Positions 56,348 to 64,000 of a stretch of DNA of 64,000 nt are shown here, one piece after another. The first letter of the stretch is position 1. Each line of letters begins with the position of its first letter. The notes below the pieces were generated by a model. It did no database searches. It worked only from the letters and a program-made list of their open reading frames with translations, and was not told where the DNA came from. The position numbers and the translations under genes are program-made. The stretch lies in contig NZ_AP018005.1 of NCBI RefSeq assembly GCF_003966755.1, forward strand, positions 1,488,001-1,552,000. The letters run 5' to 3'. This DNA comes from Candidatus Rickettsiella viridis. GTDB taxonomy: Bacteria; Pseudomonadota; Gammaproteobacteria; Diplorickettsiales; Diplorickettsiaceae.

Positions 56348-57645
56348 AGGTTTTCTCGAGAGTAAGGTTGACAATGTGTTTCACGTAAAAGGCAAGCGGC
56401 AATAATACTCACTACAAAAGCAATCGGCATAATAGCCAAGCCATTAAGATAATTGCTGGGTGAATACATCGCTACGCCATGATTTAACGCCTGATCCCAA
56501 TGCAAATCCATTAGCCAACCAAACAAGGGTTGAAATACGGCACCCCCTCCCATAATTAGAACCGACGCTAAACCTGTGGAAGTCCCCGTTAAATGCCTAG
56601 GATTACTTTCGGCAATTAACGGGTAACTAATAATCTGTGTGCTGGTAAAAATACCGAGTAATAAAAATAAAACCAGTAACATAAAGAAGTTTAAATTTGG
56701 TAAAAACATAATACAAAGCAATACCAACAAAGAAAGCATAGCACCAACAATCATCGGTAGCCGTCGTTTACCAATTGCATCAGAAAACCACCCTACAAAC
56801 GGTGAGCCTATAATAGTCCCCACAAAAACCATGGTGGCAACAAGCGATGCCTCAGTCTTTAAAAGATGGTGAACTTGGGTTAAATACATCACGCCCCAAA
56901 GCTCCCCCAGTAAAATAATCGGTAGGTTTAACAGACAGGTATATATTCCCCCTAATCCATTCTGTTTATTGAAGAGCACCGTCAAAAGACTCTTCTTTAT
57001 AGAAGCTGGCACAGCGTTTTTTTCGATCATGACCTCCGGTGTTTGGTGCTTAGGATAGTCGCGAACAAATAGATAAACAATTAAGGTAATGACCGCTCCT
57101 ACACCCGCATTAACCAGGACTGTCTCACGCCAACCTAACCATTGCACTAAAAGAGCAAAAGGGGTTTGTGCCACCACACCACCCAACATCGCAATCGTAA
57201 TGATAACCCCGATGACGAACGCCAACCGCTGGGAGGAGAACCAACGTGTGGCCAGTTTAATACAGCTTATAAAACAAAAAGCATTACCAATGCCTGAAAT
57301 AAAGTGGCTAAATGCGGCTAGTTGAAAAGAATGGCTAAAGGCAAATAGAATCGTGGCTAAAACCACCATGACCATCGCAATTAATATAATGGTCCGTATA
57401 GATATCCGGTCGACTAAAATGCCTGCGAATAGCAGAAAAATAACGTCTGCATAAAAATAGGTGGCCGACAAAAAGCCTAATTGACTCGCATTAATGGAGA
57501 AATCTTGCATAAGCTCCTGGCTAATGGAGTTAAACATACCCATTTGGATAAATTCGTAAAAGAAAAAGAGCGCGGCAGAAAGGCAAACCAGCCAAGGCTG
57601 ATATTTAGAAAAAGCAATAGGAAAAACTTGTTTTAGACTGGACAT
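56344..57645 (-). CDS. MFS transporter, Pht-like (first of a tandem pair)
   Basis: A 433-residue paralogue of the next gene, starting MSSLKQVFPIAFSKYQPW (57645; an ATG three codons earlier also exists). Shared segments include CLSAALFFFYEFIQMGMFNS, RFMSGIGSAFCF-type HFISGIGNAFCFISCIKLA and ATRWFSSQRLAFV. The pair probably arose by tandem duplication followed by substantial divergence, which suggests two different substrates. Translation is coupled to the second gene by a four-base overlap. Confidence 0.78.
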   Translation of the reverse strand: MSSLKQVFPIAFSKYQPWLVCLSAALFFFYEFIQMGMFNSISQELMQDFSINASQLGFLSATYFYADVIFLLFAGILVDRISIRTIILIAMVMVVLATILFAFSHSFQLAAFSHFISGIGNAFCFISCIKLATRWFSSQRLAFVIGVIITIAMLGGVVAQTPFALLVQWLGWRETVLVNAGVGAVITLIVYLFVRDYPKHQTPEVMIEKNAVPASIKKSLLTVLFNKQNGLGGIYTCLLNLPIILLGELWGVMYLTQVHHLLKTEASLVATMVFVGTIIGSPFVGWFSDAIGKRRLPMIVGAMLSLLVLLCIMFLPNLNFFMLLVLFLLLGIFTSTQIISYPLIAESNPRHLTGTSTGLASVLIMGGGAVFQPLFGWLMDLHWDQALNHGVAMYSPSNYLNGLAIMPIAFVVSIIAACLLRETHCQPYSRENL

Positions 57646-57761
57646 AACAGTCATTAATTCCTCAAATAGGTGTTTTTTAGAGGCTATTTGGGAGGGGTAG
57701 TCTATAGGAAGAAAAGCCTAATGTCTAAGCCGAAATTGCAATATAGCAAGCAACCCTCAGG

Positions 57762-58370
57762 TTAACTGGATGGTGGACTAAACTCAAGCTTCGCTGTTTC
57801 ACCTAATTTGAAATGTTTTCTACACACGGCGATGTAACGCTCATTGCCTCCAATCTCCAGCTGCTCCCCCTGAGTCACTTTACGATGCTCAGAATCAATC
57901 CGCATATTCATCGTCGCTTTAGATCCACAGTGGCAAATTGTTTTTATTTCACCCATCTTATCCGCCAAGATCAGTAAATATAAGCTCCCTTCAAAAGGTT
58001 CACCACAAAAATCACTACGTAAACCATAGGTTAAAACAGGAATATTTAATCTGTCCACAATATCACTTAACTGAAATACTTGTGCTTTTGTTAAAAATTG
58101 CGCCTCATCAACTAAAACACACTGTAAATTCTTAGTTTTTTTTAATGTCTCTACTACAAATTCAAATAAATTATCATTTTTTGCAAAAGAATGACTGGCG
58201 GCTTCTAAACCTATACGTGAAAAAACAGTTCCTACTTTATAACGAGTATCGACCTGGGGAGAAAGCAATAAAGTTTCCATACCACGTTCTTGGTAATTGT
58301 AACTGGCTTGCAGTAGAGTAGTACTCTTGCCCGCATTCATAGCCGAATAATAGAAGTAAAGTTTAGCCAT
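57762..58370 (-). CDS. tdk: Thymidine kinase
   Basis: A 202-residue type II thymidine kinase for deoxynucleoside salvage. [20 protein letters not shown] contains the Walker A motif, [15 protein letters not shown] the Walker B with catalytic Glu, and [12 protein letters not shown] part of the zinc site; the lasso region is [13 protein letters not shown]. Salvage of thymidine from a host cell would fit an intracellular life. It is divergent from the redoxin gene, about 83 bp apart. Confidence 0.94.
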   Translation of the reverse strand: MAKLYFYYSAMNAGKSTTLLQASYNYQERGMETLLLSPQVDTRYKVGTVFSRIGLEAASHSFAKNDNLFEFVVETLKKTKNLQCVLVDEAQFLTKAQVFQLSDIVDRLNIPVLTYGLRSDFCGEPFEGSLYLLILADKMGEIKTICHCGSKATMNMRIDSEHRKVTQGEQLEIGGNERYIAVCRKHFKLGETAKLEFSPPSS

Positions 58371-58453
58371 TGTTAGCGCTTATATTTGAAGATGTTGGAC
58401 ATTCTAGGTTACGTTATAATAATCATAACTTGGTAAAAATAGGAAGTGCCCCT

Positions 58454-59011
58454 ATGGCATTAACGCCTTCTAACATGCTAGCGCTTGGAACAAAAGCGCC
58501 TAATTTTGAATTATTAGATACAAAGAGTGGCAACGTCTGTAGTTTAACATCACTCAAATCAGCAAAAGCAACTGTGATTATGTTTATTTGTAATCATTGT
58601 CCTTATGTTAAACACATACAAACCGAGCTAATTCGATTAGCCGCGGATTATCAAGCAAAAGGAATTGCCTTTATTGCTATTAGTTCCAATGATGTAGAAA
58701 ATTATCCTGAAGATGCGCCCCAAGAAATGGCTAAATTAGCAAAGCAGTTAAACTATCCTTTTCCTTATCTTTATGATGAAACGCAAAGCACCGCAAAAAA
58801 TTATCAAGCCGCTTGTACACCCGACTTTTTTGTTTTTGATAAAGATTTACACTGTGTTTATCGCGGTCAGCTAGATGACTCCACCCCAAACAACAAAATT
58901 CCAGTTACAGGCAAAGCCCTACGCGCTGCTTTAGATAATATTTTAATGGACAAACCAGTGGGTTCTGAGCAAAAGCCTAGCATCGGCTGTAATATTAAAT
59001 GGAAGCACTAG
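58454..59011 (+). CDS. Thioredoxin-family (AhpC/TSA-redoxin) protein
   Basis: A 185-residue protein with a thioredoxin fold: LGTKAPNFELLDTKSGNVCS, then FICNHCPYVKHIQTEL with a CxxC motif. VQ-type SSNDVENYPEDAP and ACTPDFFVFDKDLHCVYRG follow. This is the pattern of the small redoxin family with a CxHC-P motif found widely in bacteria, function unassigned. No signal peptide with this start. ATG 58454 follows GGAAG; the frame is open from 58370. It overlaps the next convergent gene by four bases. Confidence 0.85.
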   Translation: MALTPSNMLALGTKAPNFELLDTKSGNVCSLTSLKSAKATVIMFICNHCPYVKHIQTELIRLAADYQAKGIAFIAISSNDVENYPEDAPQEMAKLAKQLNYPFPYLYDETQSTAKNYQAACTPDFFVFDKDLHCVYRGQLDDSTPNNKIPVTGKALRAALDNILMDKPVGSEQKPSIGCNIKWKH

Positions 59012-61329
59012 AAGCTATTCTGTGTAACGCCAAACTTAGCAGAAGATTGCCATGTAGGTTCTGGTTCTTTATTTCTAGCATTAAAAAAGGCTGTATTATT
59101 AGGAGTATTCTCTAAATTTATTTCGGGCGTTACGGGTGAATCTGCCTCAGCTCCAGATCCTATTCGACTATTAATTTTTCCAAATAATCTACTTAACTCT
59201 GGCAAATATTTAATACTGGCTTGGTTAATATCTGGGTATAGCTCAGAGAAAAAATCCTTTTTGCCCAGGTTAGAAAATACTTCGTGATAAATCTTGAGCA
59301 CCTCTAATAGAAAGCTAGCTTTACTAAAGTTTTCATTGGTTGTTTCACTGCCCTCTTTTATCTTTAATAAAATAACTTGCTCTGCCCATTTCGTTGCAAA
59401 ATTTTCTTTACTCAACCATGGCCAACGAATAATTCCACAATGAAATAAAGCAAAAAAATTCGCCTTAAAAAAACAATCTTTTTCAGCTTTAAAATCTATT
59501 TTATCGTCTAATCTATTCAGTTGTTTAAGTTTTTCTAGCTTTACACTAAAATAACCCTGTGTAAAAAAGAATTTAATCCATTCCTTTAATGAAAATTTTT
59601 CACTCTTAAACCAGATATTATTTTCAATCTCTAGTTTGAATTTATCTATTGCACTAATATAAATAGCATTTAACTCTTTTTCTATCTCTTCCGATTGAGC
59701 TTCTAGATGGGGGAATTCTTCATTATGTAGATAGATTTTTCCTGCATTGTAACTGACGACCCTATTGCTGGATCTAGCTTGATCAATACGCTCTTTTAAA
59801 AATGATTGAATCTCATACAACTCCGAAGCCATGGTTTCTAACTTACCGCGAATTAAAAATAACCTTTTTTCATGTACGTTAGAAAGTCCAGAAAGTGATC
59901 CTTCGGGAGTAAGCACTGGCCACTTAAAGTTGTTCACAGCATCTTTCACAAACCCTATTGTGTCCTCTTTCATCTCCTGGCCTTTCTCTAGTATACCCTG
60001 CCCCTTCTCAAAAACTTCTATTGCTTTATTAGATACATCATCAATAATAATCTGAGTTTTCTCAGTAAATTTTCCCACACCTTTTTGTACAGCTTTAAAA
60101 AGTTTACTTCCCATTCCCTTTAAATTATTTATTGTTTCGATAGAAGCGGGTTTTGCTTGCTGAATTTCAGATAACTCTAACGTCCCATATTTCTGTAATG
60201 CAATCTCCACTGCCTCTTTGACAGCCTTGGGACTACGATTAATTTCACATGTGGAAAAATAAACAGCTATTTCTTCAGGTAGGCTATCCACTTGTGTACC
60301 AGAGCTAACTTGTCCCTCGCTCAACACATCCCATTGAAACTCTTTTCCTATTTTATCCCGATAGTCTTGTTTAAATTTTGATAATTGTCTACCAAGCGTC
60401 GGCTTGGGCGATGATTTTATAAGACGATTAAAAAAACTTACATTGGAAACAGCGCTTTCTTGCTCACATTTTCTATTTAATGCTTGGTAAATCAATACCA
60501 CGCCCAAATCAAGATTCTCATTGGGATTTTCATCTAAGCCTGCATAAAAATATTTTTTTTTATTAATCAGTGTAAAAACAAAACAATTAATAAATCTTAA
60601 TAACGCTGGTTGGTCACTCAATTCACTATTAGCAATCCCTTCAATGTTTGCCAATAAATTTCTGTAAATAATCGAACTATCAATTGAAAAAATAACAGCC
60701 ACAGATTTTTGTCGGATATTCGTAAGATTTTTAATAGAAAAATAATTTAAACTTTCTACCTTATCTATTTTATCTAAATAATGGTTTAAATTTATAGTGT
60801 TATGATTAACTAAAAAACCAAAGTGCGTAAAAAATTCTTCATACTCTTTATCAAAGCTCACATGTTCTTTTTTAGATAACAAAAGAATCAATAACTCTAA
60901 AATATTTTTTTTAATTGAATCTCGGGTTTGGTATGTCTTATACGTTTGACATAAGTTATTATTTAGTAAATTTTCTAGTATCTCTTTAATATCTCTGTAT
61001 ATATTATCTTTAATCTTATCTATACCAGACGGATTATCTAAGATACAGACACTAAGTAGTTTATAAAGGAAGATATCAAATAGTTTATGATCCGCCGTTA
61101 AACAAGCAAACCTTTGACAAGGAAAATCCTTTTCTATTTTTTTACATTTTTTGGCATCGTCTAAACAATTCTTGAAATAAACTATGTGTATATCTGAAGG
61201 GGGTTCCTCTTTTTCAAAATAAGCTTCTGTTTTTTTTATTTTTTTATCAAGGAAGCTCTTTAAAGGTCCGCTTAAACGATCCCTTATTTCTAGAATGCTG
61301 GCTTTTATTTCGGCAAGTTCGCTATCCAT
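59008..61329 (-). CDS. Unrecognised 773-residue protein, candidate effector
   Basis: No family is recognised. It starts MDSELAEIKASILEIRDRL; no signal peptide. It is largely helical, with a Lys-rich first third, and the centre has amphipathic stretches (KAVQKGVGKFTEKTQIIID, EVFEKGQGILEKGQEMKED) that may form coiled coil. The C-terminus is polar and disordered (PVTPEINLENTPNNTAFFN). Large size, AT-rich codons and isolation between housekeeping genes are features of Legionellales Dot/Icm effectors, but no motif proves it. Flanked by the convergent redoxin gene and tusE. Confidence 0.55.
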   Translation of the reverse strand: MDSELAEIKASILEIRDRLSGPLKSFLDKKIKKTEAYFEKEEPPSDIHIVYFKNCLDDAKKCKKIEKDFPCQRFACLTADHKLFDIFLYKLLSVCILDNPSGIDKIKDNIYRDIKEILENLLNNNLCQTYKTYQTRDSIKKNILELLILLLSKKEHVSFDKEYEEFFTHFGFLVNHNTINLNHYLDKIDKVESLNYFSIKNLTNIRQKSVAVIFSIDSSIIYRNLLANIEGIANSELSDQPALLRFINCFVFTLINKKKYFYAGLDENPNENLDLGVVLIYQALNRKCEQESAVSNVSFFNRLIKSSPKPTLGRQLSKFKQDYRDKIGKEFQWDVLSEGQVSSGTQVDSLPEEIAVYFSTCEINRSPKAVKEAVEIALQKYGTLELSEIQQAKPASIETINNLKGMGSKLFKAVQKGVGKFTEKTQIIIDDVSNKAIEVFEKGQGILEKGQEMKEDTIGFVKDAVNNFKWPVLTPEGSLSGLSNVHEKRLFLIRGKLETMASELYEIQSFLKERIDQARSSNRVVSYNAGKIYLHNEEFPHLEAQSEEIEKELNAIYISAIDKFKLEIENNIWFKSEKFSLKEWIKFFFTQGYFSVKLEKLKQLNRLDDKIDFKAEKDCFFKANFFALFHCGIIRWPWLSKENFATKWAEQVILLKIKEGSETTNENFSKASFLLEVLKIYHEVFSNLGKKDFFSELYPDINQASIKYLPELSRLFGKINSRIGSGAEADSPVTPEINLENTPNNTAFFNARNKEPEPTWQSSAKFGVTQNSF

Positions 61330-61509
61330 TCGACTTCTCTTTTTATAATAAAGTTAATAGCTGCGACTAAATAGTACAATTTTAAGTATAAAATAAAAAG
61401 TTATTTGTACTAATTACTTTTATCTTTATTCAATTCTTACATAAATATTTTTTAGCAGATTCTTATTGTAAGCTTTTAAGTAAGCAACGATGAGAAAAAG
61501 AGAATGGCA

Positions 61510-61842
61510 TTACATACAGCGTGCGGGCCGCGGCAATCCTGCCAGCTTGCTCGCTTGCTTTAGTACGCCTTTGGGGAAAAGATTATTAAGATAAAGACTA
61601 TTTGCTTTTTCAGATCCAATTTGTACCGCTAATTGGTTGACTAAGATTCGTATGGGGGGTGTCTTGTGGTATTGTTGATAGAAATTTCGTAAAAGATAAA
61701 TGACGTGCCAATGGTCTTTAACGAGTGTTATTGCTTCTTCTTCTGCAATAACCGTCGCTATATTTTCATGCCAATCTGAGGAATGAATGAGATAACCATA
61801 TTCGTCAGTCAACACTTCTTCGCCATTGATTAGTAAACCCAT
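61510..61842 (-). CDS. tusE: Sulfur relay protein TusE/DsrC-like
   Basis: A 110-residue protein. INGEEVLTDEYGYL, WHENIATVIAEEEAI and NLFPKGVLKQASKLAGLPRP are family landmarks. The penultimate residue is Cys (ARCM), the sulfur-accepting position; the second DsrC cysteine is absent, favouring TusE. It takes sulfur from TusBCD and passes it to MnmA for 2-thiouridine in tRNA. TusBCD are not in the window, but a TusA-like gene is at 14694. A 125-bp repeat copy ends about 65 bp upstream. Confidence 0.92.
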   Translation of the reverse strand: MGLLINGEEVLTDEYGYLIHSSDWHENIATVIAEEEAITLVKDHWHVIYLLRNFYQQYHKTPPIRILVNQLAVQIGSEKANSLYLNNLFPKGVLKQASKLAGLPRPARCM

Positions 61843-61906
61843 CTTTATCCCCTTATCTAGGATAATGTCATGGGTTTATTTTAGTTGGGTCTCGCTTAAA
61901 AGTATA

Positions 61907-62032
61907 ATTACTCTTCGCACTTGAATTTTTGGCGGCGTTCCTGCTCGACTCGCCATCCTCATGTATCATGTATACACTGCGGTTGCTTCGTTCTCGCGGC
62001 GCCCTGCCAAAAATCCCATTGCTGCGAGTATA
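61907..62032 (-). repeat. 125-bp MITE-like repeat, copy 6 (upstream of tusE)
   Basis: Left end near TTACTCTTCGCACTTGAATT and right end CCCATTGCTGCGAGTATA in minus orientation. The central GGCGGCGTTCCTGCTCGACT and CATGTATACACTGCGGTTGC segments match the other copies. The left TATA end is slightly altered. Confidence 0.9.
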
Positions 62033-62100
62033 ACTTTAGCACATAGCATTAACCCACTGATTGAAAGTGGGTTAATTTTAGACTCTTTGAGCAAAAAAAT

Positions 62101-62775
62101 TTACTCTCTATTACCGCTAAACGCGCCTAGTAAATTTAATAAACTCAAGAAAATGTTATACAGCGATACATATAGTGTCACAGTGGCCATAATGTAATTA
62201 GTCTCGCCGCCGTGAATAATCTGGCTAGTTTGTAGCAAAATAATGCCGGATGATAAAAGAACAAATACGGCTGAGACGGTCAACATTAATGCGGGTATGT
62301 GGAAAAATAAGGTAGCAATGCTGGCAAGAAACGCAACGATCATCCCTACCATCAAAAACCCGGACATAAAGCTAAAGTCTTTTTGGGTAATCAGCGCGTA
62401 AGCCGATAATGCAAAAAAGATAAGACCTGTTGCACCCAAGGACATCATGACCAATGCCTGTCCATTGGTGAATCCATGGATATAGTGGTTCAAAATAGGA
62501 CCGAGCGTATACCCCATAAATCCTGTCAATGCGAAAACTGATAACAAGCCCCAGCCACTATTACGTGTCCAGTTCGTTAGAAACAATAAGCCAAAATAAC
62601 CCGCTAATGTAACTAACGGATTCAATGGAGGTGAATCGCTTAGCATAGCCATTCCAGCGGTAAGTGCGCTAAAAAGCATAGTTAAGCCCAGCAGGATATA
62701 CGTATTACGCAATACGGTATTCGTGGCTAAAACAGATTCTAACCTTTGGCCTGATAGAACTTTACTAGAAGCCAT
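62101..62775 (-). CDS. Bax inhibitor-1 family (YccA-type) membrane protein
   Basis: A 224-residue protein with seven membrane helices, starting MASSKVLSGQRLESVLATNT. NTYILLGLTMLFSALTAGMA, the internal FALTGFMGYTLGPIL and the C-terminal LYVSLYNIFLSLLNLLGAF are typical of the bacterial BI-1/YccA branch. YccA modulates the FtsH protease in E. coli; a calcium-leak role is known in related proteins. Which applies here is unknown. Confidence 0.9.
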   Translation of the reverse strand: MASSKVLSGQRLESVLATNTVLRNTYILLGLTMLFSALTAGMAMLSDSPPLNPLVTLAGYFGLLFLTNWTRNSGWGLLSVFALTGFMGYTLGPILNHYIHGFTNGQALVMMSLGATGLIFFALSAYALITQKDFSFMSGFLMVGMIVAFLASIATLFFHIPALMLTVSAVFVLLSSGIILLQTSQIIHGGETNYIMATVTLYVSLYNIFLSLLNLLGAFSGNRE

Positions 62776-62861
62776 ACGACTCCTCCTCTCGTTATGGGTA
62801 TAAATTGGTTTATTTTAACATAAATTGAACGCTAACCACACCATCTCAACTATCACAGTAT

Positions 62862-63689
62862 TTACTCCCATAAGGGGTACCTTTCTAAAGAAACCGGGCC
62901 TTTAAAAAAAAGCCGCGCATGTGCAGAAAATGCCGTTGTATAATCCGAGACATAAAACTTTTTTTGTGGTTCAAAAACACCGTTCGATAAAAGACCATGA
63001 CTTTCAAGTAAGTTTTTTACAAGCTTAGCCACGATATCCGTCGAATCTAAAATGGCCGCTTTAGTCGGATAAAACTGCTGTATAAGTTGTTTAATTAAAG
63101 GATAGTGGGTACAACCTAAAACAAGCGCATCAAGACCAGCTAAAACGGGATTTAAAAGGTAAGATTTAATCGCATCTTGCATAATGGTTTGATCGGCTGC
63201 TTCTTCGATTAAAGGAACCAGCAAGGGCGTCGCTAATGAATTTAGTTGTATATGAATATCCCGTTGATCCAGCTTTTTTCTGTAAATATTTGAACAGATA
63301 GTTTGTTTGGTTCCAATTAATCCAATGGTTTTATTAACATAATTTTCTGCCAAGTAATCAATCATCGGATCAATGACATCAACAACAATAGACTTACGGC
63401 CCACATATTCTTTTACTAATTCATGGGCAACGGCTGATGCAGAATTACAAGCAATCAAAATGAGTTTACAATCTTGCTGCAACAACATATCGCAGATTTT
63501 TATAGAATACGCTTGAATAGCTGCGGCTGATTTATCTCCCCAAGGGGTATGGGCCGTATCGCCGAAATAAATAATAGATTCCTGGGGCAAATGATTTGTC
63601 ACTGCCTTGGCAACGGTTAAACCACCGACGCCACTATCAAAAATACCAATGGGCTTTAAAGAATGTTGTGACATAAATTTTATACTCAT
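62862..63689 (-). CDS. murI: Glutamate racemase MurI
   Basis: A 275-residue enzyme that makes D-glutamate for peptidoglycan. The two catalytic cysteines are in LIACNSASAVAHE and LVLGCTHYPLIK; IGIFDSGVGGLTVAKAV is the family N-terminus. The start is ambiguous: ATG 63689 (MSIKFMSQHSLKPIG) or ATG 63674. An open frame continues upstream into the repeat (63788), adding a repeat-encoded peptide, but this is unlikely to be the native start because no homologous N-terminus exists there. Confidence 0.93.
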   Translation of the reverse strand: MSIKFMSQHSLKPIGIFDSGVGGLTVAKAVTNHLPQESIIYFGDTAHTPWGDKSAAAIQAYSIKICDMLLQQDCKLILIACNSASAVAHELVKEYVGRKSIVVDVIDPMIDYLAENYVNKTIGLIGTKQTICSNIYRKKLDQRDIHIQLNSLATPLLVPLIEEAADQTIMQDAIKSYLLNPVLAGLDALVLGCTHYPLIKQLIQQFYPTKAAILDSTDIVAKLVKNLLESHGLLSNGVFEPQKKFYVSDYTTAFSAHARLFFKGPVSLERYPLWE

Positions 63690-63698
63690 TACCGTAAA

Positions 63699-63844
63699 TA
63701 TACTCACAGCAATAAATATACTCACAGCAATAGGATTTTCGGCAAGGCGCCGCGAAAACGGAGCAACCGTAGTGTATACAACATACATGAGGATTGCGAG
63801 TCGAGCGGGAACGCAGCCGAAAATTCTAGTGCGGGGAGTATATA
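63699..63844 (+). repeat. 125-bp MITE-like repeat, copy 7 with a partial 5' duplication
   Basis: A full copy runs from 63717 (TATACTCACAGCAATAGGAT) to about 63844 (GGGGAGTATATATA). Immediately before it, 63699-63716 repeats the first 15 bases (TATACTCACAGCAAT). It lies between the minus-strand murI and TauE genes and is opposite to both. Confidence 0.92.
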
Positions 63845-63846
63845 TA

Positions 63847-64000
63847 TTAAGGTATTAGCATGGTAACCCCTACCACTAAAAGGAATAAAGCAAATATTTT
63901 TCTTAAATGATGACCTCTAAGTCGTTTACCTAATCGCGTACCTAAGGGAACAACCACCATACTTCCAATCGATACACCAATAACAGCGGGCCAATAAACA
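63847..64000 (-). CDS. TauE/SafE-family sulfite exporter-like protein, C-terminal part
   Basis: The last 51 codons of a gene that continues past the right edge. The sequence GVSIGSMVVVPLGTRLGKRL followed by RKIFALFLLVVGVTML is the usual C-terminal end of TauE/SafE membrane permeases. The stop TAA (63849-63847) lies just outside the repeat end. The family exports sulfite or organosulfonates in some bacteria, but many members are of unknown substrate. Confidence 0.75.
   Translation of the reverse strand, partial: VYWPAVIGVSIGSMVVVPLGTRLGKRLRGHHLRKIFALFLLVVGVTMLIP

Noticed and set aside
63690-63788. N-terminal extension of MurI
   Set aside because: It is repeat sequence read on the opposite strand, with no homologous N-terminus in glutamate racemases.
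63607-63858. Plus-strand 83-codon open frame across murI and the repeat
   Set aside because: It is antisense to murI and then runs through the repeat; no independent support.
1-64000. tRNA or rRNA genes
   Set aside because: No cloverleaf-like TTCGAATC-type arm with acceptor pairing, and no rRNA segment, was recognised by reading; a covariance search was not possible.

Overview
The window looks like chromosome from an AT-rich, host-associated gammaproteobacterium of the order Legionellales, most likely near Coxiella, Rickettsiella or Diplorickettsia. This is inferred from gene content: LbtU-like outer-membrane porins, Pht-like MFS transporters, a VapD module, several ankyrin-type proteins, and a gammaproteobacterial core (lptCAB, ubiE-ubiJ-ubiB, coq7, hspQ, tusE). 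No rRNA, tRNA, CRISPR array, phage or transposase gene was seen.

Layout. 1-2.3 kb: coq7, an MscS channel and a DUF2520-like protein on the minus strand. 2.4-10.5 kb: an HtrA protease, coaBC, two LbtU-like porins flanking a TerC protein and a vapD toxin pair, and grxD. 10.6-19.8 kb: a plus-strand run of sodB, argD, a Cys/Met PLP enzyme, a PP-loop tRNA-thiolation-like protein, tusA, a CDF transporter, xthA, hspQ, sixA, a TPR-methyltransferase and engB. 20-21.8 kb: a frameshifted ankyrin pseudogene. 21.8-32.9 kb: an OPT transporter, a sulfonate/nitrate-type ABC transporter, kdsD-lptC-lptA-lptB-hpf, purB and a YiiX-like gene broken by an in-frame stop. 32.9-36 kb: a split repeat protein. 36-46.6 kb: clpB, sppA, a pilin, ispH, a response regulator, the ubiE-ubiJ-ubiB-tatA cluster, an unknown protein and a frameshifted conserved gene. 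46.7-64 kb: typA, a large ankyrin protein, an amidase, metK-ahcY, two tandem MFS transporters, tdk, a redoxin, a 773-residue unknown protein, tusE, a BI-1 protein, murI and the end of a TauE/SafE gene.

The most striking feature is a dispersed MITE-like repeat of about 125 bp, with terminal TATACTC/GAGTATA and seven copies here. Two copies are translated in the same reading frame: one forms an internal segment of SixA, the other supplies the start codon and first 29 codons of a TusA protein. A third ends two bases before the lptC start codon. This resembles the protein-embedded palindromic elements of Rickettsia, but the sequence is different. Six of the seven copies have their GAGTATA end pointing into a gene on the same strand. 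A second repeat family, with CGTCATTGCGAGCG-type ends, sits beside purB, the response regulator and the amidase.

The second theme is ongoing gene decay and slippage. An ankyrin gene has two frame breaks, a YiiX-like hydrolase has one in-frame TAA, a conserved gene upstream of typA is frameshifted, and a repeat protein is split at an A7 run. Several genes usually found beside those present are missing: kdsC, rpoN, tatB/tatC and a solute-binding protein for the ABC transporter.
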